Part shown: piece after piece, positions 34,334 through 43,596 of the stretch | Layout: each line of letters opens with the position of its first letter | Position numbering within the stretch: position 1 is the stretch's first letter | Assembly: GCA_944391705.1 (NCBI GenBank) | Contig: CALXUN010000001.1 | Span: forward strand, 62,001 to 126,000 | DNA: 64,000 nt | Reading direction: 5' to 3' | DNA from: an uncultured Alphaproteobacteria bacterium | Lineage (GTDB): Bacteria > Pseudomonadota > Alphaproteobacteria > RF32 > CAG-239 | Translations under genes and position numbers: made by a program | Notes under the pieces: generated by a model | What the model saw: only the letters and a program-made list of their open reading frames with translations | What the model was told of the DNA's origin: nothing | The model's database searches: none

Positions 34334-35641
34334 TCAACAATTGCGTGCAATTCCTGTATTTAGGTCGCTGGTAGCACAAGGGTTGGAATAGCTTTCACAT
34401 ATCCAATTATCTCTCTTGTTACTACATTTGCCATATATATATGTTGTTGGATCAGGATGTTTGGGCAGATTTACTTTGACACATTTGCATTGATTATTAC
34501 CACTCATTGATTGGCATGCATCTCCAGGACCAGTACGTACACAAGATTTACATTCCTTACAATTAGTGTTATATGTATCACCCGTATATTGTGGTACTAA
34601 TTTATATACCTCAGAGCAGGTTGTGTTACAAGTTTTAGCGGTACATTTACCCATGGTAGTATCACCCGAAACACAAGTTGCAAAGTTCCAGCCTTCCGGA
34701 TGCCCGTTTGATGTACAATCGTTGACACTTTGCTTTGAAGCCGAATAGCCGTCACAGGTTTTAGCCACGCAGAGTTTGCATTGAGCGTTCATCGGGTCGG
34801 TTGTTGAGCCGAGCGTCCAGCCGGTTGCGCCGGTCGTTCCGCATTCGGCAACCGTTTTGGCATATCCGGTCGAGCAGGAATTTGTCACGCATTTATAACA
34901 GCCGGCATAAGCCGTTGTTTTATCAAGCATCCAGTTGCCGCTGCCGCAGTTGGCGACGCTGGTGGCATAACCGCTCGGACAGCTGACGCATTTATAACAC
35001 ATGCTGTTACCGGCATACGCTTCCGTGGCCTGTGCCACTTTGCCGCCGCTGCAGGTTTTGTTTGTTGACGTTCCGGAAGGACATGTCCTTTCTACGCATT
35101 TATAACAGCCGCTGTCATCTTTGTCATTGGCGTCAAGTTTCCAGCCGGTTTCATGAAACGTTGTCACAATCGAGCCAAAATCGCCCCCGATTATCCCGCC
35201 GGGCAGCGTTGTTCCTGTCGTGGCTGCCGAAGAAGCAAGATTGGAAGAAGCTGCATTTGCTGAGCTCATATTTTGCGTAGCAGTTACACCACCGACAGAG
35301 ACCCCGCCGATTGAACCACCTGGAATAACACCAATACTTCCGCCTGTGCCGGGTTTAACAGTTGCCAACGGGTTACATCCGGCAGTTGTCCTGGCGTATC
35401 CTTGGGTACAGGCCTGTTCGCCTTCGGTGACACATCTTTTGTAAGAAGTATCGAAAGGGCAGTAAAGATAATGATCACAGCCGGAAACATCGTCTTTGGA
35501 ATAACCTAAGGTTTCACAATCCCCGGCGGGATTTGTGTTGGTACAGGAGCTGGTACCGCCGTAGTCGTTGATACAAGTCAGAGCGTTTGCCGAACCAGCA
35601 ATAACCAGCCCGGAAACCAGGGTTAAAGTAAAATTGCGCAT
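34334..35641 (-). CDS. Secreted Cys-rich repeat protein, unknown
   Basis: A Sec signal peptide (cleavage near ANA at about residue 20) is followed by a Cys-rich N-terminal part, a Gly/Ser/Ala-rich linker (about 95-155) and five or six repeats of about 35-45 residues. The repeats follow C-[YK]-[KL]-C-V-x(3)-C-x-x-G-Y-A, then C near 10 residues later, then GW-x-L. The Cys pairs should form disulfides outside the cytoplasm, and the repeats look like small EGF-like or knot modules. Nothing ties it to the parAB operon; it converges on it. A surface or host-interaction role is possible but not shown. Confidence 0.8.
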   Translation of the reverse strand: MRNFTLTLVSGLVIAGSANALTCINDYGGTSSCTNTNPAGDCETLGYSKDDVSGCDHYLYCPFDTSYKRCVTEGEQACTQGYARTTAGCNPLATVKPGTGGSIGVIPGGSIGGVSVGGVTATQNMSSANAASSNLASSAATTGTTLPGGIIGGDFGSIVTTFHETGWKLDANDKDDSGCYKCVERTCPSGTSTNKTCSGGKVAQATEAYAGNSMCYKCVSCPSGYATSVANCGSGNWMLDKTTAYAGCYKCVTNSCSTGYAKTVAECGTTGATGWTLGSTTDPMNAQCKLCVAKTCDGYSASKQSVNDCTSNGHPEGWNFATCVSGDTTMGKCTAKTCNTTCSEVYKLVPQYTGDTYNTNCKECKSCVRTGPGDACQSMSGNNQCKCVKVNLPKHPDPTTYIYGKCSNKRDNWICESYSNPCATSDLNTGIARNC

Positions 35642-35727
35642 AATAAAATCCTCACACTTTTATATTACGTCACTTATAATTATATCAGGATTTTTTTTAT
35701 TTTGCAATAACAAAAGATTTTGTAATT

Positions 35728-36972
35728 TTAAGGATTTTGATTCTGTTGTATAAACATTTTTGCAATGTCGGCAAGTTGCTGGTAATTAAGCCTAAAATCA
35801 CTTGCTATCCATTCATTTTTTAATATGCTGAGCATTTTTCCGATTTTTCCTTTATCGGCAATACCAAGTTCAATCAAGTCACTGCCGGAAATCGGAAATT
35901 GAGGAATTTCCATATTTTCAATCCGGGAAAACGTTTCGGTTAACGGTAAATCTTTAATCTGTTTTTGCGCCAGGTCAAATAAAATTTTATCTTTGCAAAA
36001 CTGTTTTCCATGTAGATAAATACCCTTTTTTAGCGCTTTTTCATCAGTTGCCTGCCGGCAGTCAAAATCATACTTTGCCCAATTAACCAGCCGCGTTTTT
36101 TGTTCTTTTGCCAGATGCAGACGCATGGCCAGATTTAAAGCCAGATTTTCATCCGGTCGGTAAAGAATATAAAGCCGCCGTAAAGCATCCGGTTCCAAAT
36201 GGTTTTGTAAGATAATGTCTGATAATTGTTGTAAATCATCCAAATGTTCGGAAACCGGCAAAATGTAGCTTAAAATATCATTTTCAAAAATTATGCGTAA
36301 TGTATCAACAACCTTTGGTGTCAACAGGATTTTAAACAATTCATCGCGTACTTGTTCAATCGCAACATCTTTTAACAAATCTCTGTTTTCAACACAGGCT
36401 TTAAGTGATTTTAAATCCGGCGCCTGTTTGCCGAAAATCGAATAAAAACGGAAAAAACGCATAATTCGGATATGGTCTTCTTTAATCCGGTCTTCGGCAT
36501 TGCCGATAAATCGGATAACTCCCTCTTCCAAATCGCTTATGCCGTTATAATAATCAAAAACGTTTCCTTTTTCATCGGCGTAAACGGCATTGATTGTCAA
36601 ATCGCGTTTGGAAGCATCGGCAATCCAGTCATCGGTGAAATCAAACTCTGAGTTTAAGGCATAGCCTTTGCGTTCTTTATGCAAGGAAGAAACTTCAACA
36701 ATTTTGTTGTTGATAACCACGCCGGTGGTGGCAAATTTTATACCGATTGGAACGGTTTTCAAACCGGCTTCCTGACAGGCCTCAACCAGTTCATCCGGGG
36801 TTAAGTCCGTGGCCAAATCAATCTCAAAACCTTTCATCCCGGCCAAAACATCGCGCACAGCACCGCCGACAAACCGCAATATACCGCCATGGCTGGCAAC
36901 GGCTTGGAATAATTTTAAAATACTTTTATCGGTAATGATTTTATTAATATCCAGATATTCCGGCCGAATCAT
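35728..36972 (-). CDS. CCA tRNA nucleotidyltransferase / poly(A)-polymerase family
   Basis: Adds or repairs the CCA end of tRNAs (class II family, nucleotidyltransferase plus RNA-binding helices). The active-site GGAVRD is near residue 34 and EIDLATDLTPDE near residue 49, then DFTDDWIADASKRDLTINA and the helical C-terminal part. The frame starts at 37035, but GGAG 8 bases before the ATG at 36972 favours this start (414 residues). CCA-adding versus poly(A)-adding activity cannot be told from sequence, although both tRNA genes seen here encode CCA. Confidence 0.9.
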   Translation of the reverse strand: MIRPEYLDINKIITDKSILKLFQAVASHGGILRFVGGAVRDVLAGMKGFEIDLATDLTPDELVEACQEAGLKTVPIGIKFATTGVVINNKIVEVSSLHKERKGYALNSEFDFTDDWIADASKRDLTINAVYADEKGNVFDYYNGISDLEEGVIRFIGNAEDRIKEDHIRIMRFFRFYSIFGKQAPDLKSLKACVENRDLLKDVAIEQVRDELFKILLTPKVVDTLRIIFENDILSYILPVSEHLDDLQQLSDIILQNHLEPDALRRLYILYRPDENLALNLAMRLHLAKEQKTRLVNWAKYDFDCRQATDEKALKKGIYLHGKQFCKDKILFDLAQKQIKDLPLTETFSRIENMEIPQFPISGSDLIELGIADKGKIGKMLSILKNEWIASDFRLNYQQLADIAKMFIQQNQNP

Positions 36973-37076
36973 CCTTGAAGCTCCAAAAAGATTCAAATAT
37001 TTGCTTTCTTTTAACAGTTTAAATTTATAATGCAATCAATATTTTCATCAAAACAGGGATATGTGGGTATTTTAAA

Positions 37077-37583
37077 ATGTTTAAGTATTTATTTTTGAGT
37101 GTTTTTTTATTCGCCGGCAGTGCCTATGCCATGGAAGCGCCGCGTTTAATCGGTGAGTACGGCGATTGGGCGGCTTATACCTATAAAGAAAACGGAAAAA
37201 ATGTTTGTTACATGGCCTCCACGCCAAAGCGCGATGAAGGTAAGTATACCCGCCGCGGTGATATTTATGCAGTCATAACCCATCGCCCGGGTGAAAACAG
37301 TTTTGATGTTTTTAATCTGGTTGCCGGTTATACATACAAAAAAAATGCCAAAGTAACCGTTAAAATCGGAACACAGACTTTTGACAAGTTTTTTACCGAC
37401 GATGACAAAGCCTGGACATATACCGAAAAAGACGATCAGGCACTGGTTGCAGCTATGAAACGCGGCGAGCGCATGATTGTTGACGGTGTATCTTCCCGCG
37501 GCACCAAAACCAAAGACACTTATTCGCTTTCCGGTTTTACCCGGGCATATAAAGCAATAAGCGCCAAATGCGGTAAAAAATAA
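37077..37583 (+). CDS. Invasion-associated locus B (IalB)-family protein
   Basis: Periplasmic protein of the alphaproteobacterial IalB family, named from Bartonella. It has a signal peptide (cleavage after AYA near residue 18), GDWAAYTY near residue 30, CYMAS near 43, KVTVKIG near 95 and FTRAYKAISAKCG at the C-terminus. The two Cys (about 44 and 165) probably form a disulfide. It is 168 residues long, and its stop overlaps the rlmN start. A role in infection is by family name only. Confidence 0.85.
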   Translation: MFKYLFLSVFLFAGSAYAMEAPRLIGEYGDWAAYTYKENGKNVCYMASTPKRDEGKYTRRGDIYAVITHRPGENSFDVFNLVAGYTYKKNAKVTVKIGTQTFDKFFTDDDKAWTYTEKDDQALVAAMKRGERMIVDGVSSRGTKTKDTYSLSGFTRAYKAISAKCGKK

Positions 37584-38656
37584 TGGTTGAAAAAACAGAA
37601 CTTATCGGTTTAAGCAAGACCGAACTGGAACAAAAACTTGCAGATATGGGCGAAAAGCCGTTTCGCGCCAAACAATTGTGGCAGTGGCTTTATTTTCACG
37701 GTGAAACTGATTTTGATAAGATGAGCAATCTTTCTAAAGCGTTACGCCAAAAACTTAAAGAGCATTTTAGCATAACCCGTCCGAAGATTGTAACGGAACA
37801 ACTTTCCAAAGACAAAACCCGTAAATGGCTTTTGGAATTTCAAGACGGCCAGCGGGTAGAAATGGTTTATATTCCCGAAGACGGCCGTGGGGCCGTGTGT
37901 CTTTCAACACAGGTCGGCTGTGCCGTCGGCTGCAGATTTTGTCATACCGGCAGTCAGAAACTGACGCGGAATTTAACAGCCGGTGAAATCGTCGGTCAGT
38001 TTATGGTGGCGCGCGATACTTACGGCGAATGGCCGAGTCCGACCGATGAAACACGTTATTTATCAAATATTGTCGTTATGGGTATGGGAGAGCCTCTGCA
38101 TAATCCGGATAACGTTATTAAAGCCTTAAATATTTTAACTGACGGCGACGGCATTGCCATATCCCGGCGGCGGGTGACCATGTCTACATCCGGCATTGTT
38201 CCAAAAATTGTGCCGGTCTTACAAGCAACCGGCGTTCGTCTGGCTGTTTCTTTGCATGCCCCGAATAATCAAATTCGTTCAAAAATTATGCCGATAAACG
38301 ACCGATATCCGATAGAGGAAATCTTAAAGGCCTGCCGGGAATATCAGAATAACGACGGCAGCCGCTATATTACCTTTGAATATTTAATGTTAGACGGATT
38401 GAATGATTCTTTGGAAAATGCCCGGGAATTGGTTATGCTGATGAAAAAGTACAAGTTACGTGCTTCTTTTAACCTGATACCTTTTAATCCCTGGCCGGGA
38501 TGTCTTTTTAAGCCAAGCCCTTCCGGACAGGTTAAGGCATTTGCTGATATTTTGGAAAAAGCCGGTTTTGCTGCGCCGGTACGCGTGGCGCGCGGCCAGG
38601 ATATATTGGCTGCCTGCGGACAGTTAAAGTCACAAAAGGATAAAATCGAAGCTTGA
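37583..38656 (+). CDS. rlmN: Dual-specificity 23S rRNA A2503 / tRNA A37 C2-methyltransferase
   Basis: Radical SAM enzyme that methylates A2503 in 23S rRNA and A37 in tRNA. The iron-sulfur motif C-x3-C-x2-C is in GCAVGCRFCHTG near residue 115, MGMGEPLHN is near 171, and the catalytic Cys near the end is in ILAACGQL. At 357 residues the length is normal. The start overlaps the upstream stop. TTGACA at its end (38653-38658) and TGTCAAG at 38673 form an inverted repeat before the next gene. Confidence 0.96.
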   Translation: MVEKTELIGLSKTELEQKLADMGEKPFRAKQLWQWLYFHGETDFDKMSNLSKALRQKLKEHFSITRPKIVTEQLSKDKTRKWLLEFQDGQRVEMVYIPEDGRGAVCLSTQVGCAVGCRFCHTGSQKLTRNLTAGEIVGQFMVARDTYGEWPSPTDETRYLSNIVVMGMGEPLHNPDNVIKALNILTDGDGIAISRRRVTMSTSGIVPKIVPVLQATGVRLAVSLHAPNNQIRSKIMPINDRYPIEEILKACREYQNNDGSRYITFEYLMLDGLNDSLENARELVMLMKKYKLRASFNLIPFNPWPGCLFKPSPSGQVKAFADILEKAGFAAPVRVARGQDILAACGQLKSQKDKIEA

Positions 38657-38707
38657 CAAAAAATGTTTTGTGTGTCAAGTTGTGAAAGCAAATAAAATTA
38701 TTTATAT

Positions 38708-39139
38708 ATGGATAAAACTAAGACTAAGACAAAGCTGCCTTTAACGGTTTTGTATGAAAGCTGTGAGTCTTGGTATCTTGAAAATTCCAAACCGGTTGCT
38801 GTCTTTCTTAAAACAGATGAAGTGGCGGTTTATATTAAAGATTTACCCAAGATGCCGTGGAAAGAAGCCAGCAGAATGTGCTATGAAATGGATGTTGCCA
38901 ATCTGTACTGGCATATCCCGAACACAAAGCAATTGCAGCTGTTGCTTGATTGTCGGGAGGAGCTTGACCAGACATTACAGATGTTAAATTTTCCGCCTTT
39001 ACGCAATAAAAAATATTGGGGGCGTGAAAAAGTGGATTTTGATATTCGTCTGGGAATTGATTTTTCTTTGGCGCGGGAAGTGTATATTGAAGAGTGCCAA
39101 TATGCGTTTACCCGTCCGTTTTTACGATTAGGTTATTAA
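38708..39139 (+). CDS. Hypothetical protein, 143 residues
   Basis: Not recognised. It is soluble, with no signal peptide or membrane segment, and has several Trp and Tyr (SCESWYLEN, MPWKEASRMCYEMD, YWHIPNTKQLQLLLD), suggesting a small enzyme or adaptor that binds an extended ligand. The upstream gap of 51 bases carries the inverted repeat CTTGACA/TGTCAAG. There is no clear Shine-Dalgarno. A terminator follows immediately, so it is probably its own unit or the tail of the rlmN operon. Confidence 0.6.
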   Translation: MDKTKTKTKLPLTVLYESCESWYLENSKPVAVFLKTDEVAVYIKDLPKMPWKEASRMCYEMDVANLYWHIPNTKQLQLLLDCREELDQTLQMLNFPPLRNKKYWGREKVDFDIRLGIDFSLAREVYIEECQYAFTRPFLRLGY

Positions 39140-39140
39140 A

Positions 39141-39171
39141 AAACTCCTTAAATAATTAAGGAGTTTTTTGG
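39141..39171. terminator. Bidirectional terminator
   Basis: The AAAACTCCTTAA/TTAAGGAGTTTT hairpin with flanking A and T runs lies between convergent genes. Confidence 0.85.
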
Positions 39172-39206
39172 TTTTAAAAGCTGTATAAATCTGTTTACAA
39201 AAGATT

Positions 39207-40136
39207 CTAAAGGTCGCATTTGCCGTCAATGGCATAATCCAGACGGTTTTCATGCAATCCGTAAGGATCCTGATGAATAATGACTTGTGCACCGGGAAAA
39301 GCCTGTTTAATCTTTTCTTCGACATTATCCGTCAGTTCGTGTGTTTTGTTGAGGGTTAAGTTTCCGTCCAGCTCCAAATGAATTTCAAAAAAATATGCAC
39401 CTCCCAAATCACGCGAACGAAAATCGTGGTAACCGTCTATGCCTTCGCTGTTAACAACTATATCAATAACTTTCTGCCTGATATCTTCGCTTAATTCCCG
39501 GTCGGTCAGCGCAGAAACCGCTTCGGCGGCAATTTTATAGGCATTGTAAATCAAATAAGCTGAAATAACGAAAGCCGTTAAGATGTCAAACCAACCGATG
39601 TGAAAATATTTAACAACAATAAGCGAAAGAACGATTGAAATGTTTGTCAGCACATCAACCGTATAATGAGCGCTGTCGGCGGCAATGGCCGGCGAGGACG
39701 TTTTCCGGGCGACATATTTTTGGAAAACAATCAGCAAAATTGTTGCTGACAAACTCAAAAGCATGATAACAATGCCAAGTCCGGGCTTTTCCATAGGTTT
39801 TGGCGTTATAAGCCGGCTAATTCCGTCATACATGACAAACAATCCGGATCCGGCAATAAAAGCTGATTGTACCAAAGCGCTGATAGATTCGGCTCGGCCG
39901 TAGCCGTAACGATGTTCCTGACTTGCTGGCCTGGTTGAAAAATGGATGGCAACATAAGAAACAGATGACGCAAACACATCGGCCAGGCTGTCTATCAACG
40001 ATGATAAAATCGCCAAAGATCCCGTATAGAAAGCACCGAAAATTTTTAAAAGGCATAACCCGCCTGAAAGCATAATGCTGGCGGTGGCTGCGGCTTTTTT
40101 CAGCCGGTTATGATGTTCATTTAAATTTTGCGGCAT
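39207..40136 (-). CDS. Cation diffusion facilitator family transporter (FieF-like)
   Basis: Exports divalent metal ions (zinc or iron) in exchange for protons. The 309 residues hold six membrane segments (about 20-190). The TM2 motif DSLADVFASS (near 48) and TM5 ADSAHYTVDVLTN (near 155) supply the metal site, and the C-terminal cytoplasmic domain has GYHDFRSRDLGG and VIIHQDP. It overlaps the preceding large ABC protein gene by 20 bases. Metal specificity is not certain. Confidence 0.92.
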   Translation of the reverse strand: MPQNLNEHHNRLKKAAATASIMLSGGLCLLKIFGAFYTGSLAILSSLIDSLADVFASSVSYVAIHFSTRPASQEHRYGYGRAESISALVQSAFIAGSGLFVMYDGISRLITPKPMEKPGLGIVIMLLSLSATILLIVFQKYVARKTSSPAIAADSAHYTVDVLTNISIVLSLIVVKYFHIGWFDILTAFVISAYLIYNAYKIAAEAVSALTDRELSEDIRQKVIDIVVNSEGIDGYHDFRSRDLGGAYFFEIHLELDGNLTLNKTHELTDNVEEKIKQAFPGAQVIIHQDPYGLHENRLDYAIDGKCDL

Positions 40137-43100
40137 CTTTTATCAACTCCCAATCCGATGCAGAAATTTCCAAGAAGCGCCCATTAACATAAGATTCAAA
40201 AAATTGCAAATGTTTTCCGGTTGTTTGTTTACCAAAATCATATTGAACCCATGTTTTACCGCCGTCTTCATAAAAACGGATTTCAATTTGATTGTCATAT
40301 TCCGCGTTAAGCTTTAATTCAAGCAGTTCTTTGGGATTTTTAAGCTGTTGCACGGAGGAAATGAACGGTGTATTTAAAAGATGTTTCATCACCTCGGCAA
40401 TTTTATCCGGGTTGTTTTCGTGATTGATTTTTTCCAACCGGCCAAAGCGCAAGTCCCAGATGTGGCTGTATGTCCACTGCTGCCAGTCGGTGGAAAGATC
40501 AATAAAATCAGCCTCTGCCAGCCAGACCTGGAACTGCCCGTCAAATTTGACATAAGCCGCATTGGAACCGCGTCCGAGATCAAGGTTATAACGGCCGACT
40601 TCAATGCTTAAAACCGGTTTACCGTCGGAATCTAACAGCTCAATCCGCGTATTGGGCGAATTTTCGCTTTCAACCGGTTGCAGGCCGAATAGAGCCAGAT
40701 TTTCCGCTTTGTCAGATTTCTTTTCATAGAAACGGGCTTCCATCAGGGCGCTTAAAAAGCTGCGGATTCTTTCCTGAAACACCGGAAAATCGGCATGCTC
40801 TTCAAGTTGCCAGAGGCCGTCACGGTTGATGAAATGAAGTGTTTTATCATGGCTCTTGATAACAACGGATTGTACATTGTTTATTTGTTCCGGAAGTTCG
40901 GGAAACAGCGGCTTATTTTCATATTTCTGGATGTCCGAACGATTGGCAAAATAAACCGAAACAATGCCGGCCAGTAAAATGGCCGCCGCTGCCAGCGAAA
41001 GCTTCAGCAAAGAGCGGTTAAAACTAAGAGGTGCCGAATAAGAGCGTTTTCCTTTTTTAATTGAGAGAAAAACAAGTAAAATCAAACTCAATACCAGCGG
41101 CAGGGCAAAAATGTTAATAAATTTAACCTGGGTGGCAATCCGGGCCGTATCACGATTAGCCTGAATACGAACATCACTCAATTCCTGCCTTAAGCTGTCA
41201 AGCTGCTTTCTTATACCGCTGATAAGTGCAAGTTCATCGGCAGTAAAAATCTCACGTCCTTCAAAGTCGCGTTTGCCCCAGATTTCCTGCAGCTGGTCTT
41301 TAACCTCATTCATACGCTCAAAAATCTCTTCTTCTTTGATTTTATATTGGAAGACATTTTGTTTGCGTTGTTTTTCGATGTCCGTAAATTCCCGGTTTTT
41401 AGCGCTTTTACCGCGTAAATTTAATAAATCGCGGTTGTTGGTCAGATAATCCAGACTGTTTAAGATAAAATCGGCATTGTTAAATAACGGTACGAAAAAA
41501 GTCCGCTCCAGAATAGTCTGTGATGTCGCCCAGAAATTATCATAAATAAAATCCGTATCACCGACGACAATCATGTTAAACTGATTATCAGGCTGTTTGC
41601 CGTGAACGGCAGCGGCCAAAATTTTCGGATTATCATCTGCTTTAAAATAAGTCAGCACCTGCCGCGGATTCAAACCGTCATAAACAACTTTAATCGGCAT
41701 TAAAGATGAATTTGCACTGGCCTGCAGCAGAGGAACAAAATCAACATTTTCGTTTGCCGGCATCACCACTGAAACCGAAGACATTAAAAGACTTTGCAGA
41801 TTTTTGGTAACCGGATGATTGGGGTTAAAGTTTTCTTTTTTCAACTTAAATTGTATAATATCCTGCGTAAAAGCCGGATTGTTTTTATAATTACTGGTTG
41901 CATCGACCGTAATGGAATTGTCTAAATCCGCCACCACATATTCGTTATAAAATTTTATGCCCCAAAATGCATCCAGGCCGTTTAAGCCGGATGGCGCAAG
42001 CGGAAGGTTAACGGCAGAATAAAGTCTTGGCGCTTCGGCAGCTCCGTCCAACAACAGCAGAATATTGCCGTAATTTTTAGAATATTTTTTAATTGCCTCA
42101 GTCATCTCCGGACTTATATTCTGCGGATGGATAAGGATAAGCACATCAGGATGTTCATCTAAATCTTCCGGCTTTTGGATGTAACGGATATTATAAAATG
42201 CACCGATTTGCCGGGTAATTTCCCAAGGCTGCAAAATCATACTGTCGGTGCCGCCGCCATTAATTGGAAGCGTTGATAAAACCGCTGCCGTTTTTTTCTT
42301 ACGCCCGAGCTGGTAAATAAGGGAAGTCAGATCCTGTTCCAGAAAAGCCATTCCCGAAGGGGTAAAATAAGGGATAACCTGTTTATTCTGCAAAGTATCG
42401 GCAACGGTTAATCCGAACAGGGCATTTTGGTTAATATCAATTAACGGTATGGGCTGAATACCGTCGGCAATGGCACGATCTTCAATATTATCAAGGCTTT
42501 GCGGGTGATAAATACGATAATCAAACCTGCCGTTGGAGTTATTTTTATATTGCGCTAACAGTTGGCGGATTTTATCAAACATCTGCCGCATGGCCGGATT
42601 ACGCTGTTCTAAGATAGTTGAATAATACAGTTTGGCGGTAACCGGTTCGGTCAGATTTTGCAAAACCATAATCGTATCTTTGTTAAGCGTATGGATTTTA
42701 TCCTCGCTGAAATCAATCTGTGTTCCGCGGGTGAGATTGTTGGCCAAAAGGTTAAAGCCCATAAAACCAAGCACCAGCATCAGCCAGGCAAAAATATAAT
42801 ATGAACGGTTGGTTGAGGCCAGCCATGACGATGTTCCGGCGGTGCGGAAACTGACGATTAAAACGGTGGTAAAATTAAACAAAATGATAATGGACGCAAA
42901 AAACAACACATCGCGCAATTCAACCAATCCGCCGGTAATGCTTCCGAAATGGGTCAGAAAACTGAAAGAAGCGATGGTATCAATCATATAATCAGGCAAA
43001 AACAGCCGGAAAAAAGATAAAATAAATTCCACGCCGCTCCAGAAAAACACCAGATTGGCCGCCACCGCCAGCACCAGGGCGATAACCTGATTTTTGGTCA

Positions 43101-43566
43101 GTGCCGACATGGTTTGTGATATGGCAAGCATACAACCGGCCAAAACAAAACTTCCGGCATAACTTACGGCAATAACAGCATTATCTGGCGTTCCAAGTAT
43201 ATTGACCGTTATCCAAAACGGAAATGTCAGCGCCAACGCCAAAGCCGAAAACAGCCAGGCAGCCAGAAACTTTCCCCAGACCAAAACTTCGGTTGAAACC
43301 GGCATGGTCATAACCTGTACCACGGTTTTGGTACGGAATTCTTCTGCCCACAAGCGCATGGAAATGCCTGGGATAAACAACAAATATAACCAGGGCTGAA
43401 AAGCAAACATAACCTGTAAAGAAGCCTGCCCGCGCTCAAAAAAGTTTCCGAAATAAAAGGCCATGGCTGCGTTCAGGATTAAAAAAGACATCAGGTAAAC
43501 ATATGCCAGCGGCGAAATAAAATACCGGAGCAGTTCATTTTTGGTAACAATCCATAGTTTTTTCAT
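40117..43566 (-). CDS. Gliding-type ABC permease fused to GldG-like and DUF4340 modules
   Basis: A 1149-residue fusion. About 1-270 is an ABC-2 permease with six membrane segments (RYFISPLAYVYLMS, RLWAEEFRTKTV), like GldF. A GldG-type extracytoplasmic module follows (IDFSEDKIHTLNKDT near residue 288, up to about 690), then a charged coiled coil (about 720-800), a membrane segment or two (about 800-870), and a DUF4340 domain at the C-terminus (VVIKSHDKTLHFI, GLWQLEE). In most bacteria these are separate genes. It partners with the ATPase gene 30 bases upstream in the same direction. Its substrate is unknown; related sets occur outside gliding bacteria. Confidence 0.88.
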   Translation of the reverse strand: MKKLWIVTKNELLRYFISPLAYVYLMSFLILNAAMAFYFGNFFERGQASLQVMFAFQPWLYLLFIPGISMRLWAEEFRTKTVVQVMTMPVSTEVLVWGKFLAAWLFSALALALTFPFWITVNILGTPDNAVIAVSYAGSFVLAGCMLAISQTMSALTKNQVIALVLAVAANLVFFWSGVEFILSFFRLFLPDYMIDTIASFSFLTHFGSITGGLVELRDVLFFASIIILFNFTTVLIVSFRTAGTSSWLASTNRSYYIFAWLMLVLGFMGFNLLANNLTRGTQIDFSEDKIHTLNKDTIMVLQNLTEPVTAKLYYSTILEQRNPAMRQMFDKIRQLLAQYKNNSNGRFDYRIYHPQSLDNIEDRAIADGIQPIPLIDINQNALFGLTVADTLQNKQVIPYFTPSGMAFLEQDLTSLIYQLGRKKKTAAVLSTLPINGGGTDSMILQPWEITRQIGAFYNIRYIQKPEDLDEHPDVLILIHPQNISPEMTEAIKKYSKNYGNILLLLDGAAEAPRLYSAVNLPLAPSGLNGLDAFWGIKFYNEYVVADLDNSITVDATSNYKNNPAFTQDIIQFKLKKENFNPNHPVTKNLQSLLMSSVSVVMPANENVDFVPLLQASANSSLMPIKVVYDGLNPRQVLTYFKADDNPKILAAAVHGKQPDNQFNMIVVGDTDFIYDNFWATSQTILERTFFVPLFNNADFILNSLDYLTNNRDLLNLRGKSAKNREFTDIEKQRKQNVFQYKIKEEEIFERMNEVKDQLQEIWGKRDFEGREIFTADELALISGIRKQLDSLRQELSDVRIQANRDTARIATQVKFINIFALPLVLSLILLVFLSIKKGKRSYSAPLSFNRSLLKLSLAAAAILLAGIVSVYFANRSDIQKYENKPLFPELPEQINNVQSVVIKSHDKTLHFINRDGLWQLEEHADFPVFQERIRSFLSALMEARFYEKKSDKAENLALFGLQPVESENSPNTRIELLDSDGKPVLSIEVGRYNLDLGRGSNAAYVKFDGQFQVWLAEADFIDLSTDWQQWTYSHIWDLRFGRLEKINHENNPDKIAEVMKHLLNTPFISSVQQLKNPKELLELKLNAEYDNQIEIRFYEDGGKTWVQYDFGKQTTGKHLQFFESYVNGRFLEISASDWELIKDAAKFK

Positions 43567-43596
43567 GCGTTTGCCCTCTAAACAGTGTTAAACTTG

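Noticed and set aside
39207..40136. Frameshift between the CDF gene and the ABC fusion gene
   Set aside because: The 20-base overlap joins two complete unrelated proteins, so it is normal tight packing.
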